Shown here: in pieces, positions 14,875 to 24,015 of the stretch | Position numbering within the stretch: the stretch's first letter is position 1 | How the letters are laid out: each line of letters opens with the position of its first letter | NCBI GenBank assembly: GCA_028821475.1 | Contig: JAPPGB010000146.1 | Coordinates: 230 to 52,150 of the forward strand | DNA from: Spirochaetaceae bacterium | GTDB taxonomy: Bacteria; Spirochaetota; Spirochaetia; SZUA-6; Bin103 | Direction: 5' to 3' | Length of the DNA stretch: 51,921 nt | Program-made: the position numbers and the translations under genes | Notes under the pieces: model-generated | What the model was told of the DNA's origin: nothing | Seen by the model: the letters and a program-made list of their open reading frames with translations, nothing else | Database searches by the model: none

Positions 14875-17118
14875 TTACGAGCCGTTGGCGGCCTTGTGGG
14901 CGAGGATGCCTGCCAGCACGCGGTCCGGGGACATCGGCACCTGGCGCAGGCGGACGCCGGTGGCGTCGGCGATGGCGTTGGCCACCGTCGCCAGCGGCGC
15001 CACGATGGCGTTCTCGCCCACCCCGCGCACGCCGTACGGGTGCTTGGGGTTGGGCACTTCCACCACCACCGTGTCGATCATCGGCAGGTCGAGCGCCACC
15101 GGCATGCGGTAGTCCAGGAAGCCGGCGTTCTCCATCACGCCGTCCTCGTCGAACAGGTACTCCTCGTTCAGCGCCCAGCCGATGCCCTGCACGGCGCCGC
15201 CCTGCATCTGGCCTTCCACGTAGCTCTTGTGCAGCGCGCGGCCGGCGTCCTGGCACACGGTGTAGCGCACCACGTCCACCTTGCCGGTGTCCTGGTCTAC
15301 CTCCACGTCGCAGATGTGGGTGCCGAATGCCGGCGCCGCGAAGCGCGCGTTGATCGCCGCCTCGGCGCCGAGCGGACCGCCGGTCTGCGACGAGCTCCCG
15401 GCCAGGTCGCGCAGCGACAGCGGCTCCTCGGAGCCGTTGCTGCCGCCGTTGCAGTGCGCGGCGCCGTCCTGCCAGGTGACCCGCTCCTTGTCCACCTCCC
15501 ACACCTGGGCGGCGCGGTCGCGCAGCAGGTCGATCAGCTTGCCGGCGGCCTCGTGGATCGCCATGCTGCTGGCGTAGGCGGTGCTGCTGCCCTCCGAGAT
15601 GCCGTTCATGCCGACCGTGTCGGAGTCGCCGATGGAGGGGTTGATCTCGTCCACCGGGATGCCGAGCTCCTCGGCCAGCACCATGGCCTGGGCGGCGCGC
15701 GAGCCGCCGATGTCGGGGCGCCCGGTGATCAGCGACACGCGCCCGTCGGGCAGCACGGAGATGTTGGCGGTGGCGTCGCCGCCGATGTTCATCCAGAACC
15801 CGCTGGCGACGCCGCGTCCCTGGCCCGGGCCGAGCGGTGCGCTGTAGTGGGGATGGGCCTTGGCGGCCTCGAGCGTCTCGACCATGCCGATCTGCGGGTA
15901 GACCGGGCCGTAGGCGGCCTTGGTGCCCTCCTTGGCGGCGTTCTTGAGCCGGAACTCGATCTTGTCCATGCCGATCTGCTCGCAGATCTCGTCGATGATG
16001 GACTCGGTGGCGTGCGCGGCGTTGGGCGCCAGCGGCGCGCGGTAGGGGCGCATGAACGGCTTGTTGACCAGCACGTTGTAGCCCTTGATGTGGTAGTTGT
16101 CGACCTCGTAGGGGGCGGTGAGGCACATCATCCCCAGTCCCATCAGCGGGCCGGGGTAGCTGCCCGACTCGTACCACAGGTCGGCGTCCACGGCGGTGAT
16201 GCGGCCGTCGCGGGTGGCGCCCATCTTGAGGCGGATGTGGCTGCCGGGGGCGGGGCCGCTGGAGGTGAACACCTCCTCGCGCGTCATCACCATCTTCACC
16301 GGGCGGCCGGTCTTCTCCGCCATCAGGATCGCCACCGGCTCCAGGAACACCGTGGTCTTGCCGCCGAAGCCGCCGCCGATCTCTGCGGGAATGGTCTTGA
16401 TGCGCGACGGCGCGATGCCGAGCTGGCCGGCGGTCAGGTCGCGGATCGCGAAGTGGCCCTGGCTGGACACCCACAGCAGCACGTTGCCGTCCTCGCCCCA
16501 GCGGGCGACGCAGGCGTGCGGCTCGATGTAGCCCTGGTGGATGGTGGCGCTGTCGAATTCGTGCTCGATGATCACGTCGGCGGCGGCGAAACCCGCCTCC
16601 ACGTCGCCGGCGTCGAACACGTTGGTGTTGGAGATGTTGGAGGGCGGCGCCGACTCGTCGCCGTCGGTGCGCAGCTCGGGATCGATGATCACCGTGCCCT
16701 GCGCCGCCTCCCACACGTCGGTGACGCACGGCAGCACCTCGTAGTCGACCTCGATCAGGCCGAGCGCCTGGTCGGCGACGGTGGGGGTGGCGGCCGCCAC
16801 CGCGGCGACCGGCTGGCCCTGGTAGCGCACGTGGCCGCGGCACATCACCACCTCGGCGCTCACCGGATTGGCGGTCTCGGCCGGAAAGTCGCTGCCGGTC
16901 ACGACCGCGAACACGCCGTCGAGCGCCGCCGCGGCGGCGGTGTCGATGGAGCGGATGCGCGCGTGCGCGTGCGGGCTGCGCAGCACCTTGCCGTGCAGCA
17001 TGCCCGGCAGGTGGAAGTCGGCGCCGTAGTTGGCGCGCCCGGTTACCTTGTCGACGCCGTCGTGACGCACGGGGCGCGTGCCCAATACCTTGTAGGTTGC
17101 AGTTTTCGTATCGCTCAC
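14875..17118 (-). CDS. Xanthine dehydrogenase-family molybdenum hydroxylase, large (molybdopterin-binding) subunit
   Basis: 747 residues from a GTG at 17118 that follows GGAGGG with a five-to-six base spacer. LGTRPVRHDGVDKVTGRANYGADFHLPGMLHGKVLRSPHAHARI is the conserved N-terminal a/b hammerhead domain. The molybdopterin-binding domain shows EIGGGFGGKT, MRPYRAPLAPNAAHATESIIDEI, NGISEGSSTAYASSMAIHEAAGKL, and near the end YGVRGVGENA, where E702 is the catalytic Glu. Enzymes of this family hydroxylate purines, aldehydes, quinoline-like heterocycles or CO, using separate FAD and 2Fe-2S subunits. Neither of those subunits is encoded next to it here: a Uma2 gene and a GNAT gene flank it. The substrate cannot be told. 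Confidence 0.95.
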   Translation of the reverse strand: MSDTKTATYKVLGTRPVRHDGVDKVTGRANYGADFHLPGMLHGKVLRSPHAHARIRSIDTAAAAALDGVFAVVTGSDFPAETANPVSAEVVMCRGHVRYQGQPVAAVAAATPTVADQALGLIEVDYEVLPCVTDVWEAAQGTVIIDPELRTDGDESAPPSNISNTNVFDAGDVEAGFAAADVIIEHEFDSATIHQGYIEPHACVARWGEDGNVLLWVSSQGHFAIRDLTAGQLGIAPSRIKTIPAEIGGGFGGKTTVFLEPVAILMAEKTGRPVKMVMTREEVFTSSGPAPGSHIRLKMGATRDGRITAVDADLWYESGSYPGPLMGLGMMCLTAPYEVDNYHIKGYNVLVNKPFMRPYRAPLAPNAAHATESIIDEICEQIGMDKIEFRLKNAAKEGTKAAYGPVYPQIGMVETLEAAKAHPHYSAPLGPGQGRGVASGFWMNIGGDATANISVLPDGRVSLITGRPDIGGSRAAQAMVLAEELGIPVDEINPSIGDSDTVGMNGISEGSSTAYASSMAIHEAAGKLIDLLRDRAAQVWEVDKERVTWQDGAAHCNGGSNGSEEPLSLRDLAGSSSQTGGPLGAEAAINARFAAPAFGTHICDVEVDQDTGKVDVVRYTVCQDAGRALHKSYVEGQMQGGAVQGIGWALNEEYLFDEDGVMENAGFLDYRMPVALDLPMIDTVVVEVPNPKHPYGVRGVGENAIVAPLATVANAIADATGVRLRQVPMSPDRVLAGILAHKAANGS

Positions 17119-17389
17119 TTGTTCCCTCCGAAGCCGGTTGCCGATAGTAACTCAGCTTGCCGGCAGCGTAGACGAAAACGGGACGGTACGACAACCGCAC
17201 CAACCGCACGCGCCGAGCCCGTTGCGGGGATCGCGTTTCCGCAACGCCGGCGATGTGGCCGGCGCGGGGGCAGTATGGCAGGTTGTCGGCTCCAGGAGCG
17301 CCTTCCTCGACTTCGACCGTGTCGGAGTTGCGGAACGACGGACAGGGAGAGTGGCCGTTCCTGCTTGCTCGGTCTATACTGGCCGGTAC

Positions 17390-18346
17390 ATGGAGCCGGC
17401 TACCCCCCACAGCGGTCATTCTGCGCTTGACCCGCAATCCAGCGCTCCGGGAGCGGAGGCTGCCCCGCCGGGCGGGGTGCTGGCGAGGCCGGCCTTGAGC
17501 GTGGCGCGTGCCGCCACGGTCCGGGCGGCAGGGGTAGCCGCTCCGCCGCCGCCGCTGAACGTCAACATCGAATCTCTGGTAACCGAGGATGATACGCCGG
17601 TGGACAACATGCCCTCCGAGAAACAGCAGCGCCTGCTCACCGAGCCGCTGTACAGTTCGTGGGCCGGTCCGGGGGGCGGGCGCACGTTTGTGGCGGCTGC
17701 CAACGTCGGCGTGTTTCCGGAGCCGCGCAACCCGGCGATCGTGCCGGACGTGTTTCTGAGCCTGGACGTGCAGGTGCACGAGAACTTCTGGGAGAAGAGG
17801 CACCGCTCCTACTTCGTGTGGGAGTTCGGCAAGCCGCCGGACCTGGTGGTGGAGATCGTGTCGAACCAGAAAGGCAACGAGGTTGGCAGCAAGCGGCTCA
17901 GGTACGCACGCATGGGCGTGGCTTACTACGTGATCCACGATCCGTTTCACCGCGTGATGCGGGACGACCTGCGCGTATACCGGTTGCGAGACGGGGACTA
18001 CCGGCGGCAGGAGTCACCCCGGTTCCCGGAGTTGCGGTTGGGCATGCGGCTGTGGGAGGGGGAGTTCGAGGGCGTGTGGTGGAGCGGGTGGCTGCGCTGG
18101 ACGGACGAGCACGACGTGTTGATACCGATGGGCAAGGAGCGTGCCGAGCACGCGGAGCACCTGGTGGTGGAGGAAAGCCGCCGTGCCGAGCAGGAAAGCC
18201 GGCGCGCTGAGGAGGAAAGCCGCCGTGCCGAGCAGGAAAGCCGGCGCGCCGAGGAGGAACACCGGCGCGCCGAGGAGGAACACCGGCGCGCCGAACGCCT
18301 GGCGGCCTTGCTGCGCCGGTCGGGCATCGACCCGGAGCAGGCGTGA
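17390..18346 (+). CDS. Uma2-family (DUF820) putative nuclease with heptad coiled-coil tail
   Basis: 318 residues from ATG 17390 (MEPATPHSGHSALD), 10 bases after a TATACT sequence. A Pro/Ala-rich leader of about 60 residues precedes the core: IVPDVFLSLDVQVHENFWEKR and PPDLVVEIVSNQKGNEVGSKRLRYARMGVAYYVIHDP give the Asp, Glu and basic residues of a Uma2 PD-(D/E)XK fold. The C-terminus is six heptads of the type ESRRAEQ/ESRRAEE/EHRRAEE that should form a coiled coil, ending RLAALLRRSGIDPEQA, a tail widespread in this subfamily. It is diverged from the Uma2 protein at 7563 in both core and tail. Function in the cell is unknown. Confidence 0.85.
   Translation: MEPATPHSGHSALDPQSSAPGAEAAPPGGVLARPALSVARAATVRAAGVAAPPPPLNVNIESLVTEDDTPVDNMPSEKQQRLLTEPLYSSWAGPGGGRTFVAAANVGVFPEPRNPAIVPDVFLSLDVQVHENFWEKRHRSYFVWEFGKPPDLVVEIVSNQKGNEVGSKRLRYARMGVAYYVIHDPFHRVMRDDLRVYRLRDGDYRRQESPRFPELRLGMRLWEGEFEGVWWSGWLRWTDEHDVLIPMGKERAEHAEHLVVEESRRAEQESRRAEEESRRAEQESRRAEEEHRRAEEEHRRAERLAALLRRSGIDPEQA
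18173..18298. repeat. 21-bp tandem array (6 units) coding for a coiled-coil heptad
   Basis: Six in-frame 21-base units in the Uma2 gene. Units 1 and 3 (ESRRAEQ) resemble each other most, and units 2 and 4 (ESRRAEE), so a 42-base pair of heptads appears to have duplicated; units 5 and 6 carry EHRRAEE/R. A unit change adds or removes exactly one heptad and preserves the frame. Confidence 0.9.
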
Positions 18347-18458
18347 GCGGCGGGTATTCCGCCGCCGATGGGGTGCTGTTTCCGAGAGCGGCTTGACCGG
18401 TGAGGGGGGGCGTGCGAGAGTCAGATTCATGGAGTTAATAAGCAAGGAGAGGATCTTC

Positions 18459-20204
18459 ATGAGGACTTTCGCACTCGAGACAGTGGTCTTGGCCGCACTT
18501 CTGTTCAGCTTGGCCGCTCTGCCGCTGTGGGCAGCCGCGGCGGGCGAGGAGGGAACGGCGGCGGCCGCGGCTGCGCCCGGCGAGCCGCAGTACGGCGGCA
18601 CGCTCACCGTGGTCACGTTCAAGACGCACGACGAGAGCGTGAGATGGGACGCAACGCTCGGCAAGTACGTGACCAACACCTTCCAGAGTCCCTTCTCCGA
18701 GAGCCTCCTGGTGGGAGACGTGGACACACACGGGCCGCGCGGCTCCGGCGAGTACAAGTTCAGCGTCATCGAGTTCGTCCCGCTGCAGTTCACGCGCGGT
18801 CAGCTTGCCGAGAGCTGGGAAATCACCAGCGATCCTCCCGGCATCGTCTTCCACATCCGTCCGGGCGTCATGTGGACCGGTAATGAGCACATCGGCATGG
18901 AGCCGAGGGAGTTCGTCGCCGCCGACGCGGTCCATCACCTGGAACGGTTCAGGAACAGCAGCCACGCCTCGGACTACTACTACATCGACAAGGTGTACGC
19001 GGACGGAGACCACCGCTTCGTGGTCGAATTCAACCAGGGATACTCGTTCTGGCCGTTCGATCTCGGCTACGGCACGTTCGCTCACCACGTGGCTCCGGAA
19101 ACGTTCGACGCTCCGGGCGGCATCCAGGATTGGCAGAACCAGGTGGGAACCGGTCCTTACATCCTGGTCGACTTCGTGCAAGGGTCCACCGTCGCGTTCG
19201 TCAGGAACCCTAACTACTGGGACACGACGACCATCGACGGCAAGGAGTACCAGTTGCCGTTCACGGACGAGTTCGTGCTGCCCCTGATCGCCGACGAGTC
19301 GACGCGGCTGGCCGCCCTGAGGACCGGCAAGATCGACTGGGACACGAACCTGAACGTGGTCAGCGAGGCGACTCTGGATCGGACCAGTCCGGAACTGGTC
19401 AAGTACCGGCACGCGCGTGCCTCCATCTACCAGGTCGGCTTCAACGCGACGAGCGAACCGTTCAACGACATCAACGTGCGGCGGGCGATGCACCTCGGCA
19501 CCGACCAGCACACGGTGGCAAAGAACTTCTTCCAGGAGTACGACCTCCATGCCCATCCGCTGCGTGAGGACGCCGCCGGCCTGTTCGTGCCGTTCGAGGA
19601 ACTGCCGGAATCGAGCCGGGAACTGTACACCTACGATCCCGAGCGGGCAAAGAAAATGCTCGCGGACGCCGGCTATCCCGACGGCTTCAAGACGATCCTG
19701 AACACGGCCGACATTCTCGGGTGGCCCACCCTTGCGGCAGCGGTCAAGGACCAGTGGTCCAAGATCGGCGTCGAGGCGGAGGTGATCGTCCACGAGGGAG
19801 CGGCGCTCTGGCCGATGCTCAACCCCGCTGACGACGCGGACCGGTACAAGGGCACCTTGGTGTTCGGTAACGGGAACACGATGATCCCGTTCCACCTCTC
19901 CAAGTGTGCCGGAGAGCACACCTACGCGGTAACCGGATTGGACGATCCCGAGTACAGCGAACTGTTCGCCGCGGCCATGGCGGAGATGGACTACGACAAG
20001 ATGGCGGCGATGGGGCGCGAACTGTTCACCAGGTGCATCGCGACGGCCACCATCATGCCGCTCGGCGACGGACACGACATCACCTACGCGTGGCCGTGGG
20101 TCAAGAACTACTTCGGCGAGATCGAAACCGGCTTCGTGAGCGTCGGGCCGATCGGCGCACGCGTCTGGATCGACCGGGCGCTGAAGAAGGAAATGGGATA
20201 CTAA
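18459..20204 (+). CDS. ABC transporter substrate-binding protein (family 5, oligopeptide type), cluster A
   Basis: 581-residue periplasmic binding protein. The ATG at 18459 has AAGGAGAGG six bases upstream and starts a Sec signal peptide (MRTFALETVVLAALLFSLAALPLWAAAA) without a lipobox Cys; the mature N-terminus is a short Glu/Gly/Ala linker typical of spirochaete-like binding proteins. GEPQYGGTLTVVTF, QLAESWEI..GIVFHIRPGVMW, VGTGPYILVDFVQGSTVAFVRNPNYW and FNDINVRRAMHLG are family-5 landmarks. These proteins bind peptides, nickel, opines or sugar oligomers. Two permease genes follow on the same strand; no ATPase gene is nearby. The ligand is unknown. Confidence 0.95.
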   Translation: MRTFALETVVLAALLFSLAALPLWAAAAGEEGTAAAAAAPGEPQYGGTLTVVTFKTHDESVRWDATLGKYVTNTFQSPFSESLLVGDVDTHGPRGSGEYKFSVIEFVPLQFTRGQLAESWEITSDPPGIVFHIRPGVMWTGNEHIGMEPREFVAADAVHHLERFRNSSHASDYYYIDKVYADGDHRFVVEFNQGYSFWPFDLGYGTFAHHVAPETFDAPGGIQDWQNQVGTGPYILVDFVQGSTVAFVRNPNYWDTTTIDGKEYQLPFTDEFVLPLIADESTRLAALRTGKIDWDTNLNVVSEATLDRTSPELVKYRHARASIYQVGFNATSEPFNDINVRRAMHLGTDQHTVAKNFFQEYDLHAHPLREDAAGLFVPFEELPESSRELYTYDPERAKKMLADAGYPDGFKTILNTADILGWPTLAAAVKDQWSKIGVEAEVIVHEGAALWPMLNPADDADRYKGTLVFGNGNTMIPFHLSKCAGEHTYAVTGLDDPEYSELFAAAMAEMDYDKMAAMGRELFTRCIATATIMPLGDGHDITYAWPWVKNYFGEIETGFVSVGPIGARVWIDRALKKEMGY

Positions 20205-20301
20205 AGGCCTTTCTTGCAGGACAAGGGAATCTTGATCGAGAAGGGGTGGGGCCGCGCGCCTCGCCCCTTCTTTGCAATGCGGTGATCAACTCGGAGTCGG
20301 C

Positions 20302-21312
20302 GTGCGTGTCTACCTGATCCGAAGACTGCTGCTCACCATTCCCACCCTGTTCATTGCGAGCATCATCGTGTTCCTGTCGGTTCGCTTCATACCGGGCGAC
20401 GTCGTGGACGTGATGATGATGCGGGCGCAGACCGGCATGTCGGAAGAGACCCGGGCGGCGATACGGCGCGACCTGGGACTCGATACACCGATCCACATCC
20501 AGTACGGCCGTTGGCTGGGCGTCCTTCCGCAGCACGATGCAGCGTCGGACGCGGGTGCCCGGAACGCCAGGTTCAATGGGGTGTTGCAGGGCAACGTCGG
20601 CACCTCGCTGTGGACCGGGGTGCCGGTGTTGGAGGCGCTGAAACGCAGGCTGCCGGTTACCGTCGAGCTGAGCTTGATGGGCCTGGTCCTGGGCCTGCTG
20701 ATAGCGATGCCGATCGGCATGTATTCGGCCCTGCGCCAGGACACGATCGGTGACTATATCGCGCGCAGCATTGCGATGGCGTTCATCGCCGTTCCCTACT
20801 TCTGGATCGGGATCCTGGTGGTGGTGTTCGGATCGTTGTGGTTCCGCTACATGCCGCCCTTGCGGCTCGTTCCCTTTGTCGAGGATCCGCTCGGCAACCT
20901 GGGACAGTTCATCGTACCGGCCATCGTCCTCGGCATGGTGCTGTCGGGGTGGACCATGAGACTGACCCGGACAATGATGCTGGAAGTACTGAGGCAGGAC
21001 TACGTCAGGACGGCGTGGGCCAAGGGGCTGCGGGAGCGGGCGGTGGTGCTGCGCCATGCGCTGAAGAACTCGCTCATCCCGGTGGTCAGCCTGATCGGTC
21101 TGCAGTTGCCCCTGTTGTTCGGGGGCACGGTCGTGATAGAACAGATATTTCTGCTGCCGGGCGTCGGCCGCTACACGGTGGAGGCCACCATCAGCCGGGA
21201 CTACCCGGTGATCAGCGGAGTGCTGCTCCTGTTCGGCGCCACCGTCGTGCTGGCCAATCTCCTGATCGACCTGAGCTACGGCTTCCTGGACCCGCGGATT
21301 CGCTATGAGTAG
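20302..21312 (+). CDS. ABC transporter permease, DppB/OppB family, cluster A
   Basis: 336 residues from the GTG at 20302 (VRVYLIRRLLLTIPTLF), chosen because this is the usual family N-terminus and CGGAG lies upstream; an ATG at 20272 is in frame but adds nothing conserved. It has the first helix LLLTIPTLFIASIIVFLSVRFIPGD, a periplasmic loop, then five more helices. The EAA loop that contacts the ATPase is DYVRTAWAKGLRERAVVLRHALKNSLIPVV. The ending YPVISGVLLLFGATVVLANLLIDLSYGFLDPRIRYE is diagnostic. The stop overlaps the next gene's start by eight bases, which implies coupled translation of the two permeases as a heterodimer. Confidence 0.95.
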   Translation: MRVYLIRRLLLTIPTLFIASIIVFLSVRFIPGDVVDVMMMRAQTGMSEETRAAIRRDLGLDTPIHIQYGRWLGVLPQHDAASDAGARNARFNGVLQGNVGTSLWTGVPVLEALKRRLPVTVELSLMGLVLGLLIAMPIGMYSALRQDTIGDYIARSIAMAFIAVPYFWIGILVVVFGSLWFRYMPPLRLVPFVEDPLGNLGQFIVPAIVLGMVLSGWTMRLTRTMMLEVLRQDYVRTAWAKGLRERAVVLRHALKNSLIPVVSLIGLQLPLLFGGTVVIEQIFLLPGVGRYTVEATISRDYPVISGVLLLFGATVVLANLLIDLSYGFLDPRIRYE

Positions 21313-22231
21313 TGGGACGGTGGCCGGCAAGCGGCCGCGCGGCCTGCTGGCGGACAGCGCGGTGCGACTGGTACGCGAGAAGCCGCTCGGTACCGTGGGT
21401 GCGGCCATCACGCTGGTGTTCCTGCTGATGGCGGTATTTGCCGACGTCCTGGCGCCGTACGGCATGAACGAGGGCACGCCGACCAACCTGACTCCGCCGT
21501 CGGCGGAATTCTGGCTGGGTACGGATGAATTGGGGCGCGACGTGTTCAGCCGGGTCGTGATCGGCGCCCGCATCTCGATGGGAATGGGGCTGGCGGCGAG
21601 CGCCGTGAGCATCGTCATTTCGGTGGCGATCGGCCTGGTCAGCGGCTACGTCGGCGGCAAGTTCGACATCATCGTGCAGCGGTTCGTGGATGCCTGGATG
21701 TCGCTGCCGGGCCTGATCTGGATGATGGTGGTGCTGTCCATCGTGGGCCGCGGCGTGGTGCCGATCGTGGTCGTGCTGTCGCTGGTGCTCGGCGTAGGCG
21801 GTTCCCGGATCATCCGGGGCGCCGTGATCAGCGCCAAGGAGAACGTCTACGTGGCGGCGGCGCTGGCGATCGGCTCCCGTACCGCCCGCGTCCTGTTCCG
21901 GCACATTGTGCCGGGCATCATGGCGCCGATCATCATGCTGTTTTCGGTACGCGTGCCGGATGCGATCCTGATCGAGGCGGCGTTGAGCTTCCTCGGTTTC
22001 GGCATGCCGCCGCCGTATCCGAGCTGGGGCAGCATGCTGTCCGGCAGCGCGCGCCAGTACATGTTCGTGGCCCCGTGGATGGCCCTGTGGCCGGGCGTGG
22101 CCCTGGCGCTGGTGGTGTATGGTGTGAACATCTTCGGCGATGCCCTGCGCGACATACTGGACCCGCGCATGCGGGGCGGCGGCGGACGCTTCGGCGTGCG
22201 CGCGAAGAAGTTGTCCGGCAAGAGGGGGTGA
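21305..22231 (+). CDS. ABC transporter permease, DppC/OppC family, cluster A
   Basis: 308 residues overlapping the preceding permease by eight bases. VREKPLGTVGAAITLVFLLMAVFADVLAPYG is the N-terminal helix and WLGTDELGRDVFSRVVIGARISM the family motif. The EAA loop is NVYVAAALAIGSRTARVLFRHIVPGIMAPIIM, and the ending LSFLGFGMPPPYPSWGSML..LRDILDPRMRGGGGRFG is diagnostic. It pairs with the DppB-like permease to form the membrane channel. The ATPases (DppD/DppF type) are not in the window. An aldo/keto reductase gene follows two bases after the stop, indicating one operon. Confidence 0.95.
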   Translation: MSSGTVAGKRPRGLLADSAVRLVREKPLGTVGAAITLVFLLMAVFADVLAPYGMNEGTPTNLTPPSAEFWLGTDELGRDVFSRVVIGARISMGMGLAASAVSIVISVAIGLVSGYVGGKFDIIVQRFVDAWMSLPGLIWMMVVLSIVGRGVVPIVVVLSLVLGVGGSRIIRGAVISAKENVYVAAALAIGSRTARVLFRHIVPGIMAPIIMLFSVRVPDAILIEAALSFLGFGMPPPYPSWGSMLSGSARQYMFVAPWMALWPGVALALVVYGVNIFGDALRDILDPRMRGGGGRFGVRAKKLSGKRG

Positions 22232-22233
22232 AC

Positions 22234-23286
22234 ATGGAGCAGCGGCGGTTCGGCGATACCGAGCTGGCTACCTCGCCGATCGGCTTCGGCACCTGGGAGA
22301 TGAGCGGCACCATGTACGGCAAGATCGACGCCACTGCCGCCAGCCGTGCGGTCGGGGCGGCCATCGACCACGGCATCACGCTGTTCGATACCGCGGCCGT
22401 GTACGGGCCGTTCCACTCGGAGCGGCTGCTCGCCAAGGCGCTCGGCGCGCGGCGCCGGGAGGTGACCCTGGTCACCAAGGTGTGCGAGCGGCTCAGTGAC
22501 GACGAGACGCTGGACTGGCGCGACCGGATCGGGCCGCGCGACGGCAGCTACGAGCACACCATCCGGGCGGCGGAGGGCTGCCTGCAGCGGCTCGCCACCG
22601 ACGTGATCGACCTGCTGCTGATCCATCACCGCGACTTCGACACGCCGATCGCCGAGACCATCGGCGCGCTGGAGCGGTTGCGGACCGACGGCAAGATCCG
22701 CTACTACGGCGTATCGAACCACGACGTGGCGATGCTGGAGGAGTGCCGGATGGCCGGCGGCGCCGGCCGCATCGCCACCAACCAGCTTCCGTTCAACCTG
22801 TTCGACCGGCGGGTGGAGCCGGAGATCCTGCCGTGGTGCGCGGCCAACGGCGTCGGGTTCATGTCCTACGGCACCCTGGGCTTCGGCCTGCTGACCGGCG
22901 CGTTCGGCGCCGACACGTCGTTCGGCGACGACGACTGGCGCAGCGAGGGCAGCGCGTTCGGCTTGCCGCTGTTCCGGGGCGCGCCGTTCCGCGACCGGCT
23001 GCGGGTCGGCGCGCGGCTGGCCGAGCTGGCCGCCGCGCATGGCAGGACGCTGGCACAGCTCGCCATCGCGTGGGTGCTGGACCACGCGCCGGTGACGGTG
23101 GCGCTGGTCGGCATGCGCAACGGGCGCGAGCTGAGCGAGAACGTCGGGGCGGCGGGCTGGAAGCTGAGCGATGAGATTCGTGCCGAGGTGGACCGGATCT
23201 TCGCAGCGGAGAACGTTACCACCTATGCCGGCACACCGGTCACGGTGCGGCCGGACCAACAAATTCTTTCGGAAGGAGATGACTGA
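22234..23286 (+). CDS. Aldo/keto reductase
   Basis: NADPH-dependent TIM-barrel oxidoreductase, 350 residues. The catalytic set is visible as FDTAAVYGP (Asp and Tyr), LVTKVCE (Lys) and IDLLLIHHRD (His). KIRYYGVSNHD and ALVGMRNGRELSENVGA are further family blocks, the latter in the nucleotide-binding end. It reduces aldehydes or ketones or oxidises alcohols, probably the imported ligand or a product. The ATG at 22234 has AGAGGGGG upstream and starts two bases after the permease stop; the next gene begins directly after its TGA. Its place inside the transport operon suggests it acts on the transported compound. Confidence 0.93.
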   Translation: MEQRRFGDTELATSPIGFGTWEMSGTMYGKIDATAASRAVGAAIDHGITLFDTAAVYGPFHSERLLAKALGARRREVTLVTKVCERLSDDETLDWRDRIGPRDGSYEHTIRAAEGCLQRLATDVIDLLLIHHRDFDTPIAETIGALERLRTDGKIRYYGVSNHDVAMLEECRMAGGAGRIATNQLPFNLFDRRVEPEILPWCAANGVGFMSYGTLGFGLLTGAFGADTSFGDDDWRSEGSAFGLPLFRGAPFRDRLRVGARLAELAAAHGRTLAQLAIAWVLDHAPVTVALVGMRNGRELSENVGAAGWKLSDEIRAEVDRIFAAENVTTYAGTPVTVRPDQQILSEGDD

Positions 23287-24015
23287 ATGAGCGACAACCA
23301 TAACCCTGACAAACCTGACACGCTGAAATACACGGCCGCGGTGGAAAAGCGGTTCAAGGCCCCCGGCCCGCAGCCCAACGGCCTGCAGGCGGCGGACGAC
23401 GGACTGTGGTGCATCGACCAGACCAACCTGAAGGTGCACCAGCTTGATTGGGAGACGGGCGCGGTGCGGCACGAATTCCAGACCGGCACCGAGCACTCGA
23501 GCGGCATCACGCTCGACGGCGACGGCAACGTGTGGATCACCTCCACCTGGCAGCTCGAGGTGGTGAAGTACGACCCGCGCACCGGCGAGGAGCTGGCGCG
23601 CTACCCGGACCCCGGCAAGGGAGTGGCGGCCATGGTCGAAACCACACCGCCGCCGTGGAAACCGTCGTCGAGCCACGGCATCGAGTGGCGCGACGGTCTG
23701 GTCTACCTGGCGGCGCCGCCCACGCAGCGCCTGCACGTGATGGACGCGGCCAGTTGGACGGAGGTGCGCTCGCTGGTGGCGCCGGGGCTGCGCATCCACG
23801 GCATCGGCTGGAACCGGGACGGCCGGCTGTGGGTGTCGGACACGTCGTCGGGAGCGGTGCACCTGATGGACACCCACAGCGGGCGCTTCGTGGACGTGTT
23901 CCGGGTCGCCGAGCCGGACGAGGTGCACGGCATGACGGTGCGCGGCGGCGAGGAGATCTGGTACTGCGACGCCGGCACCTGCGACATCGGCGTGCTGAAG
24001 CCGCCGGGATCCTGA
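23287..24015 (+). CDS. SMP-30/NHL-like beta-propeller protein
   Basis: 242 residues with repeated blade signatures: APGPQPNGLQAADDGLWCIDQ, HSSGITLDGDGNVWITSTW, SSSHGIEWRDGLVYLAAP, RIHGIGWNRDGRLWVSDTSSG and EVHGMTVRGGEEIWYCDAG. The D-G-D-G-N-V-W pattern is that of SMP-30/Vgb/NHL six-bladed propellers, which include sugar lactonases. There is no signal peptide, so it is cytosolic. It begins immediately after the aldo/keto reductase with a GGAAGGAG ribosome-binding site, last gene of ABC cluster A. A lactonase acting on the product of the reductase is a reasonable guess but no catalytic residue set can be assigned with confidence. Confidence 0.82.
   Translation: MSDNHNPDKPDTLKYTAAVEKRFKAPGPQPNGLQAADDGLWCIDQTNLKVHQLDWETGAVRHEFQTGTEHSSGITLDGDGNVWITSTWQLEVVKYDPRTGEELARYPDPGKGVAAMVETTPPPWKPSSSHGIEWRDGLVYLAAPPTQRLHVMDAASWTEVRSLVAPGLRIHGIGWNRDGRLWVSDTSSGAVHLMDTHSGRFVDVFRVAEPDEVHGMTVRGGEEIWYCDAGTCDIGVLKPPGS

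Noticed and set aside
14801-17950. A very long minus-strand open frame (over 1000 codons) overlapping the molybdenum hydroxylase gene
   Set aside because: Its translation is Arg/Gly/Pro-rich without motifs and shadows the real gene at 14875-17118, which has the family's full motif set.
18141-18458. Upstream extension of the cluster A binding protein
   Set aside because: It overlaps the Uma2 tail in another frame; the signal peptide and ribosome-binding site place the start at 18459.
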